Assembly (NCBI GenBank): GCA_019800895.1
Contig: JAHVKF010000003.1
Span: 806,001-870,000, forward strand
Source: Halomonas denitrificans
GTDB lineage: Bacteria > Pseudomonadota > Gammaproteobacteria > Xanthomonadales > Wenzhouxiangellaceae
Length of the DNA stretch: 64,000 nt
Direction: 5' to 3'
A program made the translations under genes and the position numbers. Below are positions 35,706-42,584 of the stretch, piece by piece. Position 1 is the first letter of the stretch, and the number at the start of each line of letters is the position of its first letter. Below the pieces are notes generated by a model. It worked only from the letters and a program-made list of their open reading frames with translations, was not told the DNA's origin and searched no databases.

Positions 35706-36179
35706 ATGCACGACGGCCCTTCTCGACTGCTGGTCATCGGCCACGATCCTTCGCCCAACCTCCAGCGCTTGTGCGAGGCGGTGGTCTCGGGCGCCCGCGA
35801 CGATTCGATCGAGCGTGTCGAAGTCCGCTTCGTCCGGCCGCTGGACGCCGTGGCCGACGACGTTCTGGACTCGCAGGCGGTGATCCTTGTGACGCCGGAA
35901 AACCTCGGCTACATGGCCGGCGCGCTGAAGGATTTCTTCGATCGCTGTTTCTACGAACTGCTCGAGCGCACGGACGCCTTGCCCTGTGCCGTGCTGATCC
36001 GGGCGGGCAAGGACGGCACCGGCACCCGGCGCGCGATCGAGAGCATCTGCGGGGGGCTGAACTGGAAGCGGGTGCAGGCGCCGGTGATCTGTCGTGGCGA
36101 ATGGGACGAGTCGTTCGTGCGGTCGGCGCGCGAGCTCGGCATGACGCTGGCCGCCGGGCTGGAAGCCGGCGTCTTCTAG
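35706..36179 (+). CDS. Flavodoxin-fold NAD(P)H-dependent reductase
   Basis: A 157-residue cytoplasmic protein with the flavodoxin-like alpha/beta order: RLLVIGHDPSPNLQRLCEAV (first strand and phosphate loop region), DSQAVILVTPENLGYMAGALKDFFDR (the flavin-isoalloxazine loop PENLGYMAG and following helix are the clearest family mark), then ALPCAVLIRAGKDGTGTRRAIES and a C-terminal helix. These proteins reduce flavins or quinones or act as oxygen-defence reductases. The first phosphate loop (GHDPSPN) lacks the usual Ser/Thr-rich pattern, so FMN binding may be altered. ATG 35706; a further ATG lies 5 bp upstream in another frame. It stands alone. Confidence 0.82.
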   Translation: MHDGPSRLLVIGHDPSPNLQRLCEAVVSGARDDSIERVEVRFVRPLDAVADDVLDSQAVILVTPENLGYMAGALKDFFDRCFYELLERTDALPCAVLIRAGKDGTGTRRAIESICGGLNWKRVQAPVICRGEWDESFVRSARELGMTLAAGLEAGVF

Positions 36180-36234
36180 ATCGATGCCGGCAGCCCGGGT
36201 CCGGGGCCCGCTGGCCGCTTCGTGGTGCCTCGGC

Positions 36235-36240
36235 TATAGT
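36235..36240 (+). promoter_or_regulatory. Possible -10 element (TATAGT) before the diguanylate cyclase gene
   Basis: TATAGT 70 bp upstream of the chosen start; no clear -35 (TGGCCG at the expected spacing). The same hexamer with a TGC extension occurs at 53008. Confidence 0.3.
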
Positions 36241-36309
36241 GCAAGCTGATCTCGCGAGTGCTGATCATTGACAAGGGGTTCCAGCCGATCCGGGGTCGCG
36301 ACCCGCGAC

Positions 36310-38421
36310 ATGTCGCTGATGGTCGCGGCATTCCTGATGAACTGCTGGCTGCTGGTTCCGATCTTCGGCTCGCTGACGCTTCATTTCGGCCAGTCGCTCG
36401 CGCTGCTGGTGCTTCTCCTGTTCGGCCGGCGATCGGCGCTGCTGGTGTCCCTGGCCGCCGGCGCCGGCCTGTCCTGGACGCTCGGCGGCTGGCTCGGGCC
36501 GCCGCTCGCGGTGCTCGAAACGGCAGCGATCTGGTGGCTGCTGGTCCGGCGCGTGCCGCTGGTGTCGGCGGCGCTGGTGTTCTGGCTGGTCATCGGACTG
36601 CCGCTGAACTACCTCATCGCGATCTACTCGGTCGAGATGGCCCAGGGCTACCTGTGGATCGGCGTTCTGAAGCAGGCGATCAACGGACTGCTGAACGCTG
36701 CCCTGGCCGGGGGCGCCTTCATTGCGGTGGTCAGCCTGCGCATCCCCGCCGTCCTGAAGTCCCTGCGTCGCGTGTCGCTGTTCCGCCAGGTGTTCTCGCT
36801 CGTGGTCACCCTGATCGCGCTGCCCGCCATCGTGGTCGCCCTGATGATCGTGGATCGGTCGATCGACGTGGTCGGTACGGAAATCGACCGCCGTCTGGTC
36901 CAGCGGTCGCAGGACTACGCGCTGCTCGCCGAGTCGTACCTCGACCGGCACGAGACCGCGGTGATGCTGTTCGCGCAGGACAGCAGGCGGACCGGAACGC
37001 TCGGCGTTGCCGGCGAGGAAGACTCCGATCGCTTTGCGCGCCTCGATCGACTGCAGCAGGCGCATCCCGGATTCCTGAGCATGCTCCTGGCCGACGCGGA
37101 CGGAAACATCGTTCACGGTGTGCCGGCGAACTTCTTCCGGCGACTGACCGAACTGCCTGCCGCACAGCGGTCGGTCGCGGACCGCGACTATTTCCGGGTC
37201 CCGAAGGATGAGGGCGTGCGTTTCCTGTCCGACGGGTTCCGCGGCCGGGGCTTCGGCAACGATCCGATCGTGGCGATCAGTGCCCCGCTGACCGGCGCGG
37301 ACGGTGAATTCGTCGGCATCGTGGAAGGCTCCCTCGATCTGCCGGCCTTCGCGCGGCTGGAATCGGTGCTCGACGATCACGAGAGTGTGCTGGTCGTGGA
37401 TCGGGCCGGACGCGCGCTCTACGTGCCGGAGAACCTGCCGGTCGAGCCGCTATCCCTTGTCGACCTGACGCGGGACAACCGATTCCGCATCGCGGACATC
37501 GACCAGGTCTCGGTCGGCGGCGTGCGCTATTTCATCGAATCCTCGGAGACCGCCGACGGCTGGACCGTGCACGCACTGAGCCGGACCAGCGTGGTCGAGC
37601 GCCAGATCGGGCTGTTCCTCGCGATCTTCCTGGCCGGGCTCACGGCGCTGATCGGCTTCGCCTGGCTGCTCAGCCGCACCTTTGCGCGAGGCATGACCCG
37701 GCCCCTGTCGTCGCTGACCGAGCAGATCCTCGATCCGTCCAGGCGGCAGATCCGCATCGCCGATCACGAACGGATCAGCCCCGAGTTCGTGGCCGTTGCC
37801 GACGCGCTGGACCAGGCGCGGAGCCTGTCCCTGCAGTTCCAGGACGAGCTCGAGGGCGCGGTGGAGCTCAAGACCGCCGAGCTGGAGCGTGCGAACGAGG
37901 CGCTGCAGGCACTCTCCGGCCAGGACCCGTTGACCGAGCTGCTGAACCGCCGCGGGCTGGAGGCAGGTGCGGAAAACTTGCTCGGCCTGGCCCGGCGCGA
38001 GGGGCTGCCCGTCTCCCTGGCGATGATCGATATCGACCACTTCAAGAACGTCAACGATCAGCACGGCCACGCCGCGGGCGATCGCTGCCTGGTCCAGCTC
38101 GCCCGGCTCATGCGTTCGATGTTCCGGCGCAGCGGCGACCTGGTCGCCCGCAGCGGGGGCGAGGAGTTTCTCGTGCTCGCGGTCGGCGCCGACGCCGACG
38201 GCGCGCGCGAACGGCTGGAAGCGTTCCGTGCCGCCGTCGAGCGGATGTCCATCGACGACGAGTTCTGCGTGCTCCGGTTCACGGTGAGCGTCGGCGTGAC
38301 GACGGCGGGCTCGATTGCCGACTGCGAATTCGATGAACTGATCAAGCAGGCCGACAAAGCGCTCTACGCCAGCAAGCGGGCCGGTCGCAATCGGATCACC
38401 AGCTTCGAGGACCTCGCCTGA
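36310..38421 (+). CDS. Membrane diguanylate cyclase with periplasmic Cache-type sensor
   Basis: About 703 residues. The N-terminal 160 residues hold five or six membrane helices (MASE-like), then a helix near residue 165-190, a large periplasmic segment (about 195-425) with double-Cache character (LLADADGNIVHGVPANFFRR, RDYFRVPKDEGVRFLSDGFR), a helix near 435-455, a HAMP-like linker and a C-terminal GGDEF domain. The active site is GGEEF (about 616-620), and an inhibitory RxxD site (RSGD) lies five residues before it, so it should make cyclic di-GMP under product inhibition. The start is uncertain: ATG 36310 is used, and a TTG at 36268 would add 14 residues. Confidence 0.88.
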   Translation: MSLMVAAFLMNCWLLVPIFGSLTLHFGQSLALLVLLLFGRRSALLVSLAAGAGLSWTLGGWLGPPLAVLETAAIWWLLVRRVPLVSAALVFWLVIGLPLNYLIAIYSVEMAQGYLWIGVLKQAINGLLNAALAGGAFIAVVSLRIPAVLKSLRRVSLFRQVFSLVVTLIALPAIVVALMIVDRSIDVVGTEIDRRLVQRSQDYALLAESYLDRHETAVMLFAQDSRRTGTLGVAGEEDSDRFARLDRLQQAHPGFLSMLLADADGNIVHGVPANFFRRLTELPAAQRSVADRDYFRVPKDEGVRFLSDGFRGRGFGNDPIVAISAPLTGADGEFVGIVEGSLDLPAFARLESVLDDHESVLVVDRAGRALYVPENLPVEPLSLVDLTRDNRFRIADIDQVSVGGVRYFIESSETADGWTVHALSRTSVVERQIGLFLAIFLAGLTALIGFAWLLSRTFARGMTRPLSSLTEQILDPSRRQIRIADHERISPEFVAVADALDQARSLSLQFQDELEGAVELKTAELERANEALQALSGQDPLTELLNRRGLEAGAENLLGLARREGLPVSLAMIDIDHFKNVNDQHGHAAGDRCLVQLARLMRSMFRRSGDLVARSGGEEFLVLAVGADADGARERLEAFRAAVERMSIDDEFCVLRFTVSVGVTTAGSIADCEFDELIKQADKALYASKRAGRNRITSFEDLA

Positions 38422-38503
38422 GCGTTCACGGCCGTTCATCGAGCCGGCCGGTCCCCGCCCGTGCCGGTATCCTAGGCCAACGCCCCGTACCCGCCGGAAT
38501 CCC

Positions 38504-39184
38504 GTGCCCAAGTCCAGATTGCTCGCCTCTGCGACGATTCCCGATACCGATGTCGAGCTGAAACTCCACGAGCACGGCGATCGGTTCGCGATCTCGATTC
38601 CCGGGCGCGGTGAGCTGATGAACACGCGGGTCCACGGGTCCGAGATCGCTCTGGCCGAGCGGGCCTGCGCCCGCCTCGCCGGGAAGGCATCACCGCGCCT
38701 GCTGATCGGTGGACTGGGCATGGGTTTCACGCTGGCCGCCGCGCTCGGTTCCCTGGGGCCCGGTGCCGAGGTCGTGGTCGCCGAACTGGTGCCCGAAGTG
38801 GTCGACTGGAACCGCGACCTCGTGGGCGAGCCGTCGGGTCATCCGCTCCGCGATCCGCGGACGACGGTGTACGTCGGCGATGTCGCCGAATGTCTTCGTC
38901 GGCCGGGCTCGAAGTTCGATGCCATCCTGATGGACGTCGACAATGGTCCCGAGGGCCTGATCCGGGTCGAGAACGACTGGCTGTACGGACCATCGGGGCT
39001 GGCTGCGGCGAGGGCGGCCCTGCGTCCCGGCGGTGAACTCGCGATCTGGTCGGCCGGACCCGACGAGCGCTTCACGAACCGGCTTCGTGCGGCCGGCTTC
39101 GAGGTCGCAACCGAGGTCGTGCGTCCGCATCGCTCCGGCAAGGGGGCGAAGCACGTGCTCTGGTTCGCGCGCGACCGGTCCTGA
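38504..39184 (+). CDS. Spermidine synthase-like methyltransferase-fold protein
   Basis: A 226-residue Rossmann-fold protein: RLLIGGLGMGFTLAAALGSL (nucleotide-binding loop), VVVAELVPEVVDWNRD (acidic strand 2), TTVYVGDVAECL, FDAILMDVDNGPEGLI and PGGELAIWSAGPDE, the layout of the spermidine synthase/SAM-dependent superfamily. It lacks the N-terminal beta domain, and I do not see the polyamine-site motif of true spermidine synthase, so the substrate is unknown. The start is GTG 38504 with no better alternative nearby. It follows the cyclase after 82 bp on the same strand. Confidence 0.78.
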   Translation: MPKSRLLASATIPDTDVELKLHEHGDRFAISIPGRGELMNTRVHGSEIALAERACARLAGKASPRLLIGGLGMGFTLAAALGSLGPGAEVVVAELVPEVVDWNRDLVGEPSGHPLRDPRTTVYVGDVAECLRRPGSKFDAILMDVDNGPEGLIRVENDWLYGPSGLAAARAALRPGGELAIWSAGPDERFTNRLRAAGFEVATEVVRPHRSGKGAKHVLWFARDRS

Positions 39185-39302
39185 CGAAGCGAGCGCCGGG
39201 ATCGGCAAGTTGGCAAGCTACGGCGGCTGAAGTATTCTGGCCGTGCCTCGTGGCCGGGCATCGCGAGGCGATGCCGGCGGCGAAGACGGGAGGAAGGTCG
39301 CC

Positions 39303-40115
39303 TTGACCCACCCTGCAGACGCAGCGCCGAAAACGCCCCAGGCCTCCGGCGGCCGGCCGCAGCGTGAGCTTCGCCGACGCGAGGGGTTTCGCCTGCTGCG
39401 TCGCATGCTGGCCTACCACGCGATCGTGGCTGTCGTTCTCGTCATCGGGCTCGTGGCCTATCCGCCGCTCGTCGAACTGCTGCCCGTTGGCGGTGTCGAG
39501 GAACTGGCCGAAAGCGGCCCCTGGTCCGTGGAGCGGCCGTCACCCGAACCCGCCGTGACCGAGGGCGAAATCGTTCGAACGGTGCTCGACGCCACCGGCG
39601 AACTCGACCGGCTGGGCTACGCGCGACGCCTTGCGATCGCGCTGGTCGGCCTGTGGATCCTGATGCTGCCGGTCGCCTGGGTCCACAAGCGCATGTACCG
39701 CGCCCAGACCTTCGATCATTCGCTCGACGAAACGACGCTGGTCCTGCCTGGCGTGGTCGCCGCCATCGTACTGGTCGTCCAGCACAGCCTGGCGCTGGCC
39801 TTCAGCCTCGCCGGCATCGTGGCCGGGGTCCAGTTCCGGCGTGCGCTGCAGGACACCTTCGATGCGCTGTTCATCCTGGTCGCGATCGGGGCCGGCATCG
39901 CCGCCGGTGTCGAGGCGCTCGAGATTGCCGCCGTGCTGTCCGTGTTCTTCAGCTACGCAACGCTCTACGTCTGTTGCTTCGGCGACGGGCTGGAGTCCGA
40001 CTTCGTCGCGCGGCGCAAGCGCGAGAAGCGAGCCCGCAAGGCGGCGATCCAGCGGGCCGAGCAGGAGCGGGCGACCGGTGGTGACGACGACCCGCGCCAC
40101 GATACCGGTGGCTGA
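39303..40115 (+). CDS. DUF4956 membrane protein
   Basis: A 270-residue inner-membrane protein. The DUF4956 core is clear: ALAFSLAGIVAGVQFRRALQ and DTFDALFILVAIGAGIAAGV (about residues 162-200), preceded by HSLDETTLVLPGVVAAIVLV. Four helices lie between residues 38 and 225, with a basic cytoplasmic tail (ARRKREKRARKAAIQRAEQE). I chose TTG 39303 because GGGAGGA lies 8 bp upstream; a GTG at 39243 has no site. DUF4956 genes often sit beside polyphosphate-polymerase-like or CotH-type genes in other bacteria; here a secreted CotH-like gene overlaps its 3' end by 8 bp. Confidence 0.82.
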   Translation: MTHPADAAPKTPQASGGRPQRELRRREGFRLLRRMLAYHAIVAVVLVIGLVAYPPLVELLPVGGVEELAESGPWSVERPSPEPAVTEGEIVRTVLDATGELDRLGYARRLAIALVGLWILMLPVAWVHKRMYRAQTFDHSLDETTLVLPGVVAAIVLVVQHSLALAFSLAGIVAGVQFRRALQDTFDALFILVAIGAGIAAGVEALEIAAVLSVFFSYATLYVCCFGDGLESDFVARRKREKRARKAAIQRAEQERATGGDDDPRHDTGG

Positions 40116-41169
40116 GCGCCGCGCGAGTGGGTCCCTGCGCGCTGCCTGGGCGCTCGTGCTCGTCGGGTCCATCGCCCTGGCCGAAACGCCGGATCCCCCG
40201 GTTCCCCTGTTCGATGCCTCACGCCTCGACGCCGAACCGTTGCCGCTGGAAATCCGCGCCCCATGGCGCCGCCTGCGCCGCGAGCGGGAGGAACAAGGAC
40301 CGTACGATGCCGAGCTGCGCCTGCCGGGACTCGAGGGCCCGCTGGCACTGACGGTGGAAAGACGGGGCATCTCGCGCCAGGAAATCTGCGCGATGCCTCC
40401 GGTGCGGCTGCGGTTCGACGAGACGCAGATCGATGGAACGCTGTTCGCGGGCAATCGGACGATCAAGGTGGTCACCCACTGTCATCGCAGCGAACGCTGG
40501 GCCCAGTACGTGGTGCTCGAATTCCTTGCCTATCGCTTCTACAGCGCGTTGACCGACTTGAGCTTTCGCGTACGGTCGGCGGAGATCGTCTACGTCGACG
40601 TCGAACGCGAGCGCAGCGAAGGCCCGCACGTCGCCTTCCTGATCGAAGACGATCGACTGGTCGGCAATCGACACGGCCTCGACAAGCTGGACGTCAAGGA
40701 AATCCGTCCTTCGGATCTGCCCGCGTTCGAGACCAGCGTGTTCATGCTGTTCCAGTTCATGATCGGCAACGTCGATTTCTCGCCGCTGGGCGGCGTCGGC
40801 GACGAGTGTTGCCACAATGTCAAGTTGATCGGCAGCGAACAGACGCTGCACCCGGTCTACGCCGTGCCGTACGACTTCGACAGCTCCGGATGGGTCGACA
40901 CCCGCTATGCGGCAGCGCCCGAGCAGTTGCCGATCGAGGACGTGCGGCAGCGCTTGTTCCGTGGGTTCTGCCGCCACAACGAGGGCCTGGCGGCCGCGCG
41001 CGAACGGTTCCAGTCGCGTCGTGCCCAGCTGTACCGGATCCTGTCCTCCGAGACGCGCCTGACCTCGCGCAGCCAGCGCAAGGCGGAGCGCTACCTCGAC
41101 GATTTCTTCGAGGTGCTGGACAGCGATCGACGCTTCGACCGGATGATTACCGGGGCATGCCGCAGCTGA
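40108..41169 (+). CDS. Secreted protein, weakly CotH-kinase-like
   Basis: About 353 residues, with a signal peptide (SLRAAWALVLVGSIALAETP) and a globular domain. Segments VRLRFDETQIDGTLFAGNRT, IKVVTHCHRSERWAQYVVLEFLAYRFYS, FMLFQFMIGNVDFSPLG, CCHNVKLI and PVYAVPYDFDSSGWVDTRYA follow the order seen in CotH-type kinase-like spore/envelope proteins (chain receiving helix, catalytic-loop-like GN-D, DFD-like metal site). I cannot confirm kinase residues. GTG 40108 overlaps the DUF4956 stop; GTG 40081 is an alternative. The 3' end overlaps the converging phosphatase gene by 23 bp. Confidence 0.6.
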   Translation: MAERRASGSLRAAWALVLVGSIALAETPDPPVPLFDASRLDAEPLPLEIRAPWRRLRREREEQGPYDAELRLPGLEGPLALTVERRGISRQEICAMPPVRLRFDETQIDGTLFAGNRTIKVVTHCHRSERWAQYVVLEFLAYRFYSALTDLSFRVRSAEIVYVDVERERSEGPHVAFLIEDDRLVGNRHGLDKLDVKEIRPSDLPAFETSVFMLFQFMIGNVDFSPLGGVGDECCHNVKLIGSEQTLHPVYAVPYDFDSSGWVDTRYAAAPEQLPIEDVRQRLFRGFCRHNEGLAAARERFQSRRAQLYRILSSETRLTSRSQRKAERYLDDFFEVLDSDRRFDRMITGACRS

Positions 41170-42460
41170 TCGAATCTCCGGTCGGCGAGGCCGCGGCTTC
41201 CATCGACGAATCGCCTGCACTCGCCGTATCGCTCGACGGCGAGTCGGGCAGGGATTCGGCGCGCAATTCTTCGATGCGTCCAAGCAGTTCGGCGTTGCCG
41301 GCGTGCAGCGCGGAAAATTCGGCGACGTAGCCTGCCAGGTCCCCGTCCCGATCCGGCAGGCGGATGCGTCCGTCGCGATAGCCCGCGAATCGCCCTTCCT
41401 TCGTGATTTCCAGGTAGCCCACGTGGCCGCCGTAGTAGCTCGCGATCCCGGTGTCGATCTGGATCACGCGTCCGCCGTAGCGCGGCCAGATCACGCCGCC
41501 GGTGGGGGTGTGGCCGACCACGATATGGTTTGCGTCGTAGCGATCGAGGATGGCGTCGACGGTCTCGGGCGCCGCCGTCGGCTCGACCCCGGACAGGCCG
41601 CGATACCAGAGCGGGCCGAGCGGATCGACCAGGATGTCGAGTTCTTCCTGGCTGCGGGCGTCCAGCGCGTCACGCGCACGCTCGGTCCAGCTGGACAGTG
41701 ACGAGCGGCAGTAGTCGGCGCTGATTCCGCCGTGCAGGAACACCACGTCGTTGATCCGGATCGCGACGCGCTGGTCGCGCACCCACTCGTACATCTCGCC
41801 GTCGTCGGCCCACAGCGGGCTCCAGGCATAGCGGTGCTCCAGCCAGCCTTCCGGGTGCTCGGCCTTCCAGCGCTGTTCGAAGTCGTCGGGCAGGGCGGCG
41901 AAGGCCTCCGGGTCGTTGCGTTCCATGCGGCCGAGCAGCTCGTCGAGATAGCGGTCGCGCAGTCGATTCGAGCGACCGTCGGCCCAGGCTTCGAACTCGC
42001 CGGGCGTGACGTAGCGCAGGTCGCCGTAGACGTTCATCGCCTCGTGGTTGCCCATCAGGTTATGGACCGCGCCGCCGGCACGGCGGGCCTGACGGGCCAG
42101 CGTTGCCATGTGCTCGATGATGCGTCTTGTATCGGGACCGCGGTCCGGAATGTCGCCGGTCTGGACGAGATGGGTGGCCCCTGCGGCCCAGCGCTCGCGG
42201 CCGTCGACCAGTCGCGCTGCGCGCAGCGTGGCCATGTAGCCGTCCCAGTCCCCGTGCAGGTCGCCGATCGCGACGATGCGATCGATGCCGTCGAGATGGT
42301 GCGGATCGATCGCCGGTTCCGCCATCGCGCAGGCGGCGAGCAGACAGGCGGCGGTCGGTCCGATGATGCAGAGCCGAAGGCGGTTGCGCGCGCGAGTCAG
42401 AGGCCGGGCAAGGCTCCCGATCCTCGACCTGGCGCGAAGATTCTTCGAACAGAAGGTCAT
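41147..42460 (-). CDS. Secreted PPP-type metallophosphatase (calcineurin-like)
   Basis: A 437-residue protein with an N-terminal signal of lipoprotein type (CLLAACAMAEP, Cys about residue 44) and a complete PPP-family metal site: GDLHGDWDGY, GDIPDRGPD, NLMGNHEAMN, VFLHGGISADY and VVGHTPTGGVIWP. The pattern GDxHG/GDxxDRG/GNHE marks Ser/Thr-type phosphatases of the bacterial Shewanella-like class. It should act in the periplasm; the substrate is unknown. The C-terminal 60 residues are low-complexity Ser/Ala/Asp. ATG 42460 is the first start. It converges with the CotH-like gene, and the two coding ends overlap by 23 bp. Confidence 0.85.
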   Translation of the reverse strand: MTFCSKNLRARSRIGSLARPLTRARNRLRLCIIGPTAACLLAACAMAEPAIDPHHLDGIDRIVAIGDLHGDWDGYMATLRAARLVDGRERWAAGATHLVQTGDIPDRGPDTRRIIEHMATLARQARRAGGAVHNLMGNHEAMNVYGDLRYVTPGEFEAWADGRSNRLRDRYLDELLGRMERNDPEAFAALPDDFEQRWKAEHPEGWLEHRYAWSPLWADDGEMYEWVRDQRVAIRINDVVFLHGGISADYCRSSLSSWTERARDALDARSQEELDILVDPLGPLWYRGLSGVEPTAAPETVDAILDRYDANHIVVGHTPTGGVIWPRYGGRVIQIDTGIASYYGGHVGYLEITKEGRFAGYRDGRIRLPDRDGDLAGYVAEFSALHAGNAELLGRIEELRAESLPDSPSSDTASAGDSSMEAAASPTGDSISCGMPR

Positions 42461-42542
42461 GCACCATCATAGCCAACCGGCTGCCGGTCCAGCGATCGGC
42501 CAGCGGCTCTTGAATTCACGAACAGGGAGGAGTGGAAAAGAA

Positions 42543-42569
42543 ACGGCCGCCCGCGGGGCGGGCGGCCGT
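42543..42569 (-). terminator. Rho-independent terminator of the lectin/ASH-repeat gene
   Basis: On the minus strand a perfect 12-bp GC stem (ACGGCCGCCCGC with its inverse) and a 3-base loop is followed directly by TTTCTTTT. It lies 16 bp after the stop of the gene at 42585-45434. The best terminator in the window. Confidence 0.88.
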
Positions 42570-42584
42570 GGAACGAGCCCGAGA

